Origin: Zanthoxylum bungeanum
Lineage: Eukaryota; Streptophyta; Magnoliopsida; Sapindales; Rutaceae
Length of the DNA stretch: 64,000 bases
Assembly: GCA_019454045.1 (NCBI GenBank)
Contig: SKCR01001886.1
Location: 83,201-147,200, forward strand
Reading direction: 5' to 3'
The notes beneath the pieces are model-generated. The model made no database searches. It saw nothing but the letters and a program-made list of their open reading frames with translations, and was not told the origin of the DNA. A program made the position numbers and the translations under genes. Positions 53,280-64,000 of this stretch are shown piece by piece (the stretch's first letter is position 1; each line of letters opens with the position of its first letter).

Positions 53280-54218
53280 ATGTGAGTACCACATCCAGAA
53301 TCAAAAAATCCAATTTTTAAAACCAGTATTGGACATGTTTATAACAAACATACCTGAAGCCGGAGCCTTGCCCGTCTTCACTTCCTTCAAATCCGCCTTG
53401 TACTCATGGAAGTCACGCTTCCAGTGACCCCGTTTGCTACAATGTAGGCAGACGTCTTGGGATATGTCCTTAGTCTTACCAGAAGACTTTGATGATTTAG
53501 CCTTGCCTTTTTTCTTCCTTTTATTCACACCCCGAGAAGCCTTCGGCCAAGCCTTAGCCTTCTGGGATGTCGAAGTAAGGTGCGCCTCGCGCTTCTTGCT
53601 CTTTAGAAGCTCTGGCTCTGCCTCCTTGAGCATAGCCATCAACTCTCCAAGAGTCTTCTCTTGGTTCATCATGTTATAATTCATGATGAACCCGCCCCAA
53701 CAGTTGGGCAAAGACTGTAAGATCAAATCTATGGAAGTCTCGGCCTCGAAGGTTATGCCCAGCTGACATAGTTGTTTGATGTCAGTAATCATCTGCGACA
53801 CATAGTGCTCAACAGATGTACCCTCTGACATACGCGAGCGAAAGAGCTTCTTTTACAATTCGTACTTCTGAGATCTAAGGTTAGATTTGTGAAGATCCTT
53901 CAATTTCAACATCATACTATAAGGATCCAATATTTTATTCTAACGACGAAACTGAGTCATTGTGGCAAGCATTACGGATTGAGCGCTAAAGTTATCATCA
54001 CGATGAGTCTTCCAAAGCTCATGCTCTACTGTTTTCCCAACCCTGGGCTCAGGGTCGAGAGGTTTCTCTGCATATAGTAACTTCTCGGCTCCCAGGACTA
54101 TCCTGAGATTCATCTCCCAATTTGGAAAATTGGAATCGTTAAAGACATTATTGCCCAGGATGATGTCCCTAACGCTATTCTTTCCAGCCATCTCGATTGC
54201 AATAGTCCAACTATCCAA
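53280..54218 (-). pseudogene. Tork-like copia gag and protease start
   Basis: Gag from 54218 (MAGKNSVRDIILGNNVF, FPNWEMNLRIVLGAEKLLY) and 53831-53301 (SVEHYVSQMITDIKQLCQLG, SLPNCWGGFIMNYN). A Lys-rich stretch and a zinc knuckle CLHCSKRGHWKRDF follow, in which the last Cys is replaced by Phe. At the 3' end DSGCGTHICT (near 53305-53275) is the protease active site, one base out of frame. Confidence 0.85.
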
Positions 54219-56431
54219 TCAAAGATATCGGGTACACTCAAAATGTAATGGTTACTATAGTCTAACTATATAACCAACTACAAGTGGAGTAGTGTGAAAA
54301 CAGTCCAATTGTTCAATGAAAGCAATAAAAGATATTAGTCCAACTAATATATTTATAACAACGATAAATAAAATAAAAGAGCGTGTGTAAGCAAGTATTA
54401 AACAAAATTGAAAATTTATTACTGGCCTCCCACTATTTTTCGGTGAGCCTCTAACCATCTGTGGAGTACTCGGGAAACCAAGTTTCCTAATGGGCTAGGA
54501 TCCCGTTAAATAACACACAACCTTGACTTTGGCCAACAAGCTGTATGAAACTTAACTGGGTAGATCTCTAAGATCAATTGGATCTCATCCAATTCCTAGA
54601 TCCGATAGGTGGACCTCCAAGTCCAAGATATATATCCAATATATATTCCCTAATATTTTCCTCTGAATCAACTAAGCCTTGGCTTTGGCTCAACAAGTTT
54701 AATGATTCCAGTTAAGCGCGACCCATTGACAGTGGGAAAGCTTCGTAATCCACTTCGATGTACAGAAGTGACCTTGACTTTGGCCAACAAATCACAACTG
54801 CCCAAGACATGTGATATGAAACAAAGCTTTCGTGGTTCAAACACATCTGTGATGGACAATGATCTTCACTTTGGCCAACAAACCAATACTAATCTTGGAT
54901 CTTGAGAGAGAACCACTCAATGGAATGAAAATGCTTAATATTAAAGTGAGAGCTTTTCACGTAAATTGGCAACCAATTTATTATCTTTGATTGGGTCTCA
55001 TCATACACCCTTAAACATGCATTCTAAAAGCATAATGAGGCGTGATTAAAATAATAATGATATGCGGATGGATATATAATACAATTTATTCGTAGAACAA
55101 ATCACTCTCTCTTTCCTCTCTCCCGCTAGCACTTTACATTCTTCTACCCAATTACATAACACTAAAAGAAACCTCATTTGCATTGAGGGGAATTAGTGAG
55201 AAGATAAATACAAAGAGATAAGGAGGTGAAAGGCTGGACACGCAGGTCCAATTTAAATAAATTCCAAATTTATAATAATTTCCAAAATTGCCCCCACCCA
55301 ACTAATATCCATCTGATATACATTATTCATATAATACATCCAAGTATTCCTACAAAACATGTTGGTCAATCAATAAAATCCAATTAATTAATCTTTGAAT
55401 TAATGACCATCCAATGTTCATACAACGATTTGATTTGCGCGAGTCCAACTCATTTATGAATAAATACTCAAAGTACGTATTCTTGAATTATATCGAACTA
55501 CAATTTTAAATCCAATTTAAATTGTATCCAATACTAATTCATATTTAATTCCAAAATAAATAATTACATTTATAATAGTGCCTTTTAGACTTGGATTCCA
55601 TATCCAATCCAAATGGGTCTCAAATGCCCAATTAGAATCCAATACTATTAAATTAAAGTCCAATGGGCTTTCAATTAATTATTTAGTCATGGGCTTTGGC
55701 CATAATGGATCAAACCCAAAATGCCAAGGCCCAAATAGGAATCACCATATGCCAAAAATCAATTTAGGCCTATTAGGCCCAATTAAATTTTTAAAGGCCC
55801 AAAAGTCATATTTGGACTTTATGGAAATGGTTTTAGGCCCAATTGGATCCAACTCAATTGTCCAAAACAAAACTTGGCCCAACCAAGCCCATTAGCCCAA
55901 ATTAACAAATTAGCCCAATCCAATTTAAAGACTAATTTATTATTAGCATAATATTCCAAATATCACATTAATTTAATTAAAGTGTAATTACCATAATTAA
56001 TTGATTAATTTAATATTTTCAAAACATCAATTAATCAAATTAATCATACTTTAATTCTCAAATTCATGTCCAACACAAAATTGAGGCAAAATCAATTCAT
56101 TCCAACATGCTTAATCTCACAGCAATTGCATAAAATAACACTCAATTTGATTTCAATCCAATTAAATCAACATACAAGATTTATTTCATGCTTTAAACAT
56201 ATCCAATTGTCTAATTTTCAAAAAATCACCATGAGCATTCTAAGGTATACATTCGGCCACAATAAGGAATTTGGGGAAATTTTGATCCAATCAATTTTCT
56301 CAAATCCAATGATGCACAAATCTAATTTATCATCATCTAATCATAACCAAACAATCAATTTGGAAAAATCATGCTCCAAGCAAAAAATCTCAAATTAAAG
56401 TTAATAACTCTAAAATTTAAAATCAAGTTTA
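54219..56431 (-). other. Tork-like copia 5' untranslated leader
   Basis: About 2.2 kb of AT-rich sequence without coding signal between the primer site and gag. Notable are repeats of CTTGACTTTGGCCAACAA or close variants near 54521, 54676, 54773 and 54868, spaced about 95-155 bp. Confidence 0.5.
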
Positions 56432-56447
56432 GGTGGCTCTGATACCA
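56432..56447 (-). other. Primer-binding site of the Tork-like copia (tRNA-Met type)
   Basis: On the minus strand TGGTATCAGAGCCACC, one base after the LTR end. Confidence 0.9.
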
Positions 56448-56448
56448 T

Positions 56449-58340
56449 TGTTAGTGTCTCTAAGACTTGCCAAGGATCCTAAACATGATTCTAGTGTGAA
56501 TAAAATCAAAAATAAGTTGCGGAATACTTACATTGATTTAGATGAGAAGTTCAAAACTTTTCTTTGTTGTAGATGCTCCAAGCCTTTGTGTTGAGTTCTA
56601 AACTCTTGGGGTGAGTTTCTCTATCACCTTGTTTGACTCTTTAAAGTGCTAGCTTTGTCAAAAATGAAGCAATTTTTTCCCCCTCCAAGAGTGAAGAATT
56701 CGGCCATGGTGAGATTTTGGAGGAAAGAGAGAAAATGAATAGTGATTACAAAAGTTGGTTGGTGTGTTGTGTTTTAAAGTCCAACATTAATTAGCCAACT
56801 TCACCCATCATGAATAGTGATAAGTGATGTAAGTAAAGTGGGTCCCACCACTTTCAAATTCCAAATTTGAGTTGGCTTGTAACACACTTTGGGCCTGGGT
56901 TCGTTTAATCCGACTAAAAAATTTTTCGTCGCGACGTAATTAAATCCAATTTAATTAATAATAATGCCTAGCAAAATTTTTACGAAAGTCGCTTACGAAT
57001 TAATTCTAAATTAATTCGTTCGCTTGAATTAAAATCCAATTTTAATTCCATATTGAAATCCAATTTCAATTAATATATCCAATATATTATTTTAGCCCAA
57101 TTAAATAAATTAAATAGTAAAATCCAATTTAACTATTAAATTTACTTTACCGATTAATTCCAAATTAATCGCGTTCTATCTTCTCGACGAATTAATCCCA
57201 GATTAATTTTCTCTCTCATAATTAATCTCAGATTAATTATTTCCGTAATTAATCACATATTAATTTTCTCTCTCATAATTAATCCCAGATTAATTATGTT
57301 CGAGTCAAATGTTATCGGTGAATCTTTGGGAAGCGACCCAAGAGATCCCTGGATATGTTGGCAGTAAATACGGTCATCGGACTATCCGAACACGTGCGTA
57401 CCCGGTACCATGTTCTTACCGATTTACAAGAAATGGTTGGCTTTTAGCAAAGTATCGTGCCTACCCAATTCTCCAGAAATATTCAATGAGGAATATATAA
57501 TCTTTATCAGGCATAGTATACAATGTATTGTGTATTACAATCCAGTATCTGATGTCACATGCTAGGCCTAGGGCTGGAATTGTGTCTGCCCCATACGAAG
57601 CATATATCGGATCACTAGCAACTAGTCTCTGTAATCGGATAATCATGACCTAGTCATACTATCCCGATAGCTGCAGCATTTAAGAGTACTAGTTCTGTAT
57701 CCCTGCGTGATCATCATCTCCATATGACTGAAGTGATACTTCCATCTTGACATCACACCCAATACACTACGATTCTCAGTATACCCAGAAGAGGCATACA
57801 CAGAACCTGTTAAAGCTCCGGACGACCAAAACCAAAGTATACTGATTGTCACAAGTATTAGCGATGCAAGTCTCAGGTTAAGACCACATACACCTACCCT
57901 GATTCGGATTCCCATAGACACATAGTCATACTACCAATGGGATTCCGAGGGGTCTATCCAGAGCGAAGCTGTTCCCGGTCCAACGGCTAACAGAACCTCC
58001 TATCACACTTACATAAGTATCCAATACTTAAATATATGAGAACTATGTCGTTAAGCTTCCATAACGCGCACAAGTGTAATACTAGCATGTTCCTCATTAT
58101 TGATGTCCAGTCTCGATAATACTACGACTAGGGATGTTTACTGATTAAACCTTTCGTGGATTAATATTGTCTCATATCTTATTAATCTGGTACTAATCAT
58201 ATGGACTTTTATCATTTATATATTCAAGTAATCCAATTACAAAATGATAAAAGAGCAATTTCTTTTGTCACATAGTTAATTTGTACAAAAACACCATGTC
58301 TTTTACAAATAGTGATGCTATGGTTCATAATTGTTCAACA
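56449..58340 (-). repeat. Tork-like copia 5' LTR (1892 bp)
   Basis: Plus-strand ends are TGTTAGTGTCTC and TTGTTCAACA. It matches the 3' LTR throughout except for scattered changes and the extra 165 bp. Confidence 0.9.
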
Positions 58341-59536
58341 ATATCTATGGTTGCCTTGGGTTGATTTTAGAAGGAAAGTATATTGAATTAATTGACTATG
58401 TGGCAATGTTCACTGATGATGTTTAAATAATTATTTAACTAATAGTATTGGAATGTGGGGTGATGATGAGGCCATATTATGAATTGATTTATATGCCTTT
58501 AGTATAGAGTAATTAATTAAACTTGTAGTGAATAATAGAATCACGCTTTGTTCGCTTTCAATATGTGATGTACTTTTTTTTCTTTAAATGATCAAGTCAG
58601 GAATCTCACTTATTCTTATCTTATTATAGATCGACAGCTTGATCAACCACCCACCTCTCAGTAATCTTCTGTAACCTGTCACTTTGAGTAGATGTCTTAT
58701 TCTATGTTTTCCTTGATTATTTTTTAAAGGTTTTGACTTTGAAATTTTGATTTCGATGAGCTTAAATTGTTAATAAATTTTCACTTGTTACGTGTTTTCA
58801 TCTCAGCACTTGTTAAATATTTTCATGATTTCTGAATTAACATTATGTTTCCACCGAGACGCTCGATTGATGATATGTTTTCGTCCCGGCGCTCTTTGTA
58901 TATTTTTATGTTTTTTTGTAACTCATCATCATGTTTCCGTCGGGGAGCTTGTATAGTTTCGACCATCAAAAATGGATCGACCCATTACCTTGTCGATAAG
59001 AGACTGTTTCGTTCCTCGCTCAGTCTTTGCGCGCGACGTGGACATTGAACTCTTGATATGTTTTCGACTATGGCATGCATGGAAAATGATTTATGGACGT
59101 GCTTTGAATTTTCAAGTGGTTTGATTAAAGAATTGTATGTGAAGAGTTTATTTAATTGGTATCTACTCACTGAGTCCAAAACACTCACCCCTCAGTTTGT
59201 TAGTATTTTGCAGGTTTCTCCTATACTCTAGATGCAGCCTTCTACCCTTCACAGAGATGATGCGATGGATGATGGATATTATTTTACAAGTCACCCAAGG
59301 GGTTTTGGCATTAGGTTATAGGATATATTGATTATAATGGGAAATATAGTTCTGTTTGATAGTAAATTGTAGACTACTTGATTATGCTTACATAGACTAT
59401 GCCTTTGGGCACGAAGCCCTTCTTTTGCATCTTGTACTGAATGAGTTATATATATACATACATACATCTTTGGATATCATGCATGATAGAAAATTAAGAC
59501 ACGTCTTATCTAGAGTAAGGCTTATGAGGATCAGGT
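58341..59536 (+). repeat. Possible chromovirus LTR, piece 2
   Basis: Non-coding. CTACTCACTGAGTCC and CACTCACCCCTCAGT near 59163-59195 resemble the 3' part of chromovirus LTRs as I know them. No domain is seen in the short open frames. Confidence 0.35.
59529..59536. repeat. Target-site duplication of the hAT-like element
   Basis: gatcaggt here and gaccaggt at 60254-60261: 8 bp with one mismatch, the length typical of hAT insertions. Confidence 0.8.
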
Positions 59537-60253
59537 TAAGGGTGGCAACGGACCGGGCTGGACCTGGGCTTTGAAAAGCCCGGCCCGAGTCCGACCAAAA
59601 AAATTTCGGCCTGGGGTCAAGAAAAGCCCGGCCCGGGCCAAATTCGGCCTGAATTTTTTTTTAAAAAAAATAAAATTTCAAAAAGAAAAATCTAGTATCA
59701 CATACATCTTAATCCATTATAAAACACATAAACCAGTACCGTAATTTCATTTGATCAAACTATATGCATATTCAAGACAACAAAATATACATCACATAAA
59801 AAACAAAAATAGCCCCAATTGTGAATGGAGAGCAAGCCGAGCAGGAGAAAGCAAGCAGTGACCAGTGAGAGGTGAGCCGAGCAGTGAGCAGTCAGTGAGA
59901 GTTTGAGATTAAGATTTGAGAGAGAGACGAGACTGGAGGACATGAGGAGTGGAGGCTGGCTAAGGTTGAGAGCCTGAGATTGAGATTTGAGTGGAAGCTG
60001 TCAATTGTGAATTTGTGAAAACTGAAATGTGAATTAGGTTAGGGCCTGGGCTGTGAGGTGTGAGCTGAGAGTGAGAGGGAGAGATTGTGAATATTTTTTT
60101 TTTTTGAATTTAAGCCCGGGTCGGGCTGAGCCCGGGCTTAAATCTCTGAGCCCGGCTCAGGCTCGAGTTCGAGCCGGGCTTCTGTCTCTAAGGCCCGGCC
60201 CGAGCTTTTTTCACCCCGGGCCGGGCCGGGCCTGGGCTTTTTTACTACCCTTA
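59537..60253. mobile_element. Non-autonomous hAT-like DNA transposon (717 bp)
   Basis: The ends are TAAGGGTGGCAA and, inverted, TAAGGGTAGTAA. Inside both ends are clusters of GCCCGGCCC-like words (59560-59640 and 60105-60235) on opposite strands, a known feature of plant hAT elements where transposase binds. The middle is unrelated AT/AG-rich sequence. No transposase is present; it would rely on a relative. Confidence 0.8.
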
Positions 60254-60308
60254 GACCAGGTGGTCTGGCCTCCAGCCGATAACATCTTGAATTTCACGGG
60301 GTGTTACA
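60254..60308 (+). repeat. Possible chromovirus LTR, piece 3
   Basis: It ends CACGGGGTGTTACA at 60308. Many Tekay-like LTRs start TGTAACACCCC and end GGGGTGTTACA. Confidence 0.35.
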
Positions 60309-63300
60309 TCTATGTACAAGAAAATGATTTGACCCCAAAGTTTGGCATGACAAGCATATGCAACCATAGACTTATGACATTGTGTCCTAATAACTACAGC
60401 TGATATCCATCTTCTTCAATGTTCATCCTCTTCAATCTTAAAATCTTACAACACAAAACTACATGGTGGGGGAATAAGTCATTAATACGACCTAGTGAAT
60501 GAACACTATAAAAAAGAACATAAAATAACTTGACATGTAACTATGAAATATATACGGTAATACGTGAAACATAAATTATAATTCATGATGCGTGATCTGC
60601 AACTCATAATCTGTACTGAAATCGTAGACTGAAACCAAAAAATCATAAATTGAACTGATATTCATAATTGCATTGAAAACCATATACTGTAATTGAAAAT
60701 CATGACACGTGGCTACAAACTATAACTGAAAACCATGAGCTGTATCGAATAACATTGACGTGTAAACTGAAAATCATGATACTATAAATCATGACTATAA
60801 CTGTAAATAATAGTTAAAACTTGTAACATAAACTGAAAACCATAAACATGACTTTAAGCTATAAAATGTGAACTGAAACATGGACTAAAGACTACTAATA
60901 TGACTATAAATCGTAAGCATGATTTGTAAATTGTAAATATGACTTGTAACTGAAAACTATAAACATGAATACAAATATTCATAACTTATAAACTGTGAAC
61001 CGGAAACTAAAACATGGGCCAAAAGCTAAAAACACGAACAATAATTGGATTGTAAACTAAAAACATAAATTTAACCGAAATGTTAACCAGAGAAACAAAA
61101 ATTATAAATGGATACCATTTACAACTATTAGGATGACAACACCAGTATCGTAATATGAGGGCATGAAACCTGCTTAACGGGACCTAACACCACATAAGTA
61201 GGGAAAACCGAGCTGTAATATATAACACACTTAGCGAGACCTAACATCACATAAGCATGAACTATAAATGAACATGAATTAACCTAAGAGGGTTTCAAGG
61301 AACTATTAGGCGAGCTAAAGCTGAAGCTGAGGCAATGGTACTCTACTGGTGTTAAAAATATGTAAAATATTTATATAGCGATTAGGATTCAAACGTCTCC
61401 CCGGCATCGCCTTACGTACTGAGATTCGATCGTCAACTCACATACGCTTGCATATTATAATGCATAAATCATGAAACATAACTGTAAACTCTAAACATGT
61501 ATTGTAACTGGAATTCATGATGATAAGTAGAAAACATAACTTTAAATATGGTTGTAAAACATGGATGGAATGCATGGACTGTGAATTATAAAACATGATG
61601 GAGAACTATAAATTACAGGCTGTAAGCTGTAATACGTGATGCATAAACTATAATTCATGAATTGAAAGATGTAAATGTTGAATTGAAATCATATAGATCA
61701 TAAACTGAAAATTGAATCATGAACTATAACATGTAAAGCATAAACTGAAATACATAAATCGTGAATTGAAAACATGTAAATCATGGGCTAAAAACTGTAA
61801 CTCATAAACTATAAACACAAACTGCAAACTGAGAAAACATAAGTTGTAAACATTAACTGTGACGTTAAACTGAAAACTAAAAACATGACCTGAAACTATA
61901 AGTGTGACTTGAACTGTAAACTTGATCTGAAAACTATAATTATGGCTAAAAAACTGTATAATGAAAAATGTAAACATGATAACTTGACTGAAAACTGTAA
62001 ACATGACTTGAAAATTGTAAAGTATAAACATGAACTGAAAACGAAAACATGAACTGAAAGCATAAACTTGAAGTAAACTGTAAATATGACATAAACTGTA
62101 AATGTGGACTAAAATTGTAAATCTGAGTCGAAAATTATAATCATGAATTATAACTGTAAAGAAAACTATAAGTCGTAGACATGAATGCTAAACTATAAAC
62201 ATGAAGTGAAAACTGTAACATAAACTGAAAATTATAAAGATAATTGTAAACTTATAAACTGTGAAACATAATTGTAAATCATGAAACATAAACTGCAAAC
62301 TGAGAAACATACATCATATCAAATACATATGGCAGAACCTTCTAAAACATGCTTACGCAAATCATATATAGACGTATGCGCTAGTTTATGCTTACACCAC
62401 TCGTACCCCCTGTCTATTTTAGAATAGGTATGAGATGAATGTCATCTGAACGGATTCCCTAATCGGAACTACTATGACATGTTACCAACTCATCAACCAA
62501 ACCTTTCACACATGAAACATAAATAATGAAACACATGACGTAAATCGTGAAACATGAATCACTAATCATATATCAGATTATGACCGTATCACATAACATG
62601 AATTATAAGCCAAGAAGTCTCTTTAGTTTTCGGGTACTCTTATCAACTTAGTCATTTTGCATTAGCTCACATTTAGGGCATGACTTGGAAAACATGTATA
62701 AATTATTATAAGTTGGAGATATCGCACATACTTGAGTTGTTAACCATGAAAACATAAATATATTAAAGCATATTCATATAAACCTGAAGTTTAATAAATC
62801 ATAAACTCAAACCTTGGTTTAATAAGCATTTAAAGTTTAAAACATAAAAATCATAGCATTAACTCACTAAACTGACGTTATGTCCTACCACTCGTGTGGG
62901 CATGTGAAATTTGGATAGAACATCTTGCAAAGAATCTATTGGAAATACTCCAAAGTGTGGTTAGTACACATAAGTAATTATAATAATAAACATGTACATG
63001 AATATTACATATGCCCATACTAGCTAAAGAGCTTTGACGTGTTGTGATGTAGAGTCATAAGTGTCGCGATGCCAATAGAACTTCTCATGTCGCGACTCAC
63101 CTAAGGTAAGAATTAAGACAAAATCTCACGTTTAATGTTGCAACGTGACACGAGCACGATTCTGGATCTGTTTTTGAATTCATCTCACTGTATCATAAGG
63201 GTAAAATTCAAGCACCCATAACCAAGACACCATTAATTCACAACAAAACCACCATATCCTTCAACATCTAACATGACTTGTTACACCATAGGTTCATGGC

Positions 63301-64000
63301 AACAATAAGCTCATACCTAGGGGTTCTAATCCAACCCAAATCCATACACAAATCATGATAATAAACACCAATATAACATGCTTATCATTCAAATCAACCT
63401 CCTAATGAAACTTGAACATAAATCTAACATTGGTTTCATGGATTCAAATGCCAAAACTTAGAAAACATGTTTGAATCATTTGAATAACTACTAAGATGAG
63501 ACTAAAAGACTTACTTTCTTTGAATAGCTCATGAACTTGCAAGAAAAATTAACTCAATTTCTTTGTAAGTTGTGTCGGCCGTGAAGAATAAAAAAATAAG
63601 GAATAAGAGGGTTGAGGTTTCGTGAGAGGGAGATGAGAAAATGGGGGAAAACAATGAGCCACACACATGCTTTGATCTTTTCTAAATAAAAAATGTCATT
63701 TTTATAAGACTCACATGTCAAAATTATTACTATTTTCATATAGTGCAGGAACTTAAAATTTTAGCTTAAATTTGACTTAATTACACATGTTTTTAAGGAA
63801 AATACTTAACATGAAAGTTGTAATCTTATGTCTAAGTTTTCCAAAGATGCTGAAATCACTGAAAAATGATATATGTAGCTCAAGATATCATAAAAATAAT
63901 TGAAAACTATTCATAAGTGTTGTTAAATTAAAATGAGTGCTGAAATTGAAAGAAAATATTCACGAGCTCCCGGGAAGTGCTAAGAGTATGTCGAACTCAC
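60309..64000. other. AT-rich region without recognisable genes
   Basis: From about 60530 to 62330 the plus strand is a loose array of short words such as AAACTGTAAACATGA, CATAAACTGAAAAC and TGAACTGAAA in changing order. From 62340 to 64000 it is ordinary AT-rich sequence with two GTCGCGA words (63053 and 63092). Short open frames (61717-62031, 63554-63739) are by-products of composition. Confidence 0.5.

Larger units (their letters stand above)
47701..58340 (-). mobile_element. Ty1/copia retrotransposon (Tork-like), with internal duplication
   Basis: Minus-strand element: 5' LTR 56449-58340, primer site, a 2-kb AT-rich leader, gag, protease, integrase region present twice, reverse transcriptase, RNase H remnants, polypurine tract and 3' LTR 47701-49449. 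Gag starts MAGKNSVRDIILGNNVF. The flanking bases (ttgtt left, atatc right) do not match. It is defective throughout. The solo LTR at 22173-24170 is of the same family. Confidence 0.85.

Noticed and set aside
61717..62031. 104-codon hydrophobic frame that looks membrane-like
   Set aside because: Phe/Val/Leu content comes from the reverse complement of the AAACTGTAAAC word array.

Overview
The window is plant nuclear DNA made almost entirely of nested transposable elements. I see no intact host gene, rRNA or tRNA gene, CRISPR array or bacterial feature. Typical plant LTR-retrotransposon lineages (Athila, Tat, Ty1/copia of two types, a possible chromovirus LTR) and a hAT-like element point to a repeat-rich, probably heterochromatic, region of a flowering plant. 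The species cannot be told from sequence alone.

The layers can be dated by which element interrupts which. The oldest are a possible chromovirus LTR (47145-60308, in three pieces) and a decayed Tat-lineage element on the plus strand (38731 to about 47114, its 5' part beyond the left edge). A minus-strand Athila element ('outer Athila', 1-38730) sits in the Tat gag. The outer Athila is itself split by three insertions: a plus-strand gag/pol-less element of the LARD type (1258-20082, target duplication gatgg/gatgt); a copia solo LTR (22173-24170, ttcct/ttcct); and a second Athila ('Athila-2', 24913-35994, cattt/cattt). A young copia element (10899-16107, ctctg/ctctg, LTRs differing by one base) sits in the middle LTR of the LARD. 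A larger copia element (47701-58340) and a hAT-like element (59537-60253) interrupt the possible chromovirus LTR. The last 3.7 kb is AT-rich DNA without recognisable genes.

The LARD is a dimer: LTR, internal region, LTR, partial internal region, truncated LTR. It has no gag-pol. It carries two hairpin-bearing minisatellites and an intronless LOG-like (cytokinin-activating enzyme) pseudogene with its own TATA box.

The most interesting content is an accessory cassette in the Athila family. Downstream of integrase, Athila-2 has an ORF preceded by a splice-acceptor-like site. It encodes a basic, cysteine-clustered protein that resembles carlavirus-type cysteine-rich nucleic-acid-binding proteins. 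Then comes a LOG-like gene homologous to the LARD copy, including its upstream TATA region. Both LOG copies end in a basic stretch plus NLDLNL, an EAR-repressor-like motif. The start of the same cysteine-rich ORF is also at the window edge in the outer Athila. This suggests a retroelement family that carries a virus-like silencing or transcription protein and a hormone-activating enzyme. All copies here are mutated, so function would have to be sought in intact relatives.

A fragment of a GT-2-like trihelix transcription factor gene (20975-21584) is patched into the outer Athila between stretches copied from nearby Athila sequence, the pattern expected of templated double-strand-break repair.
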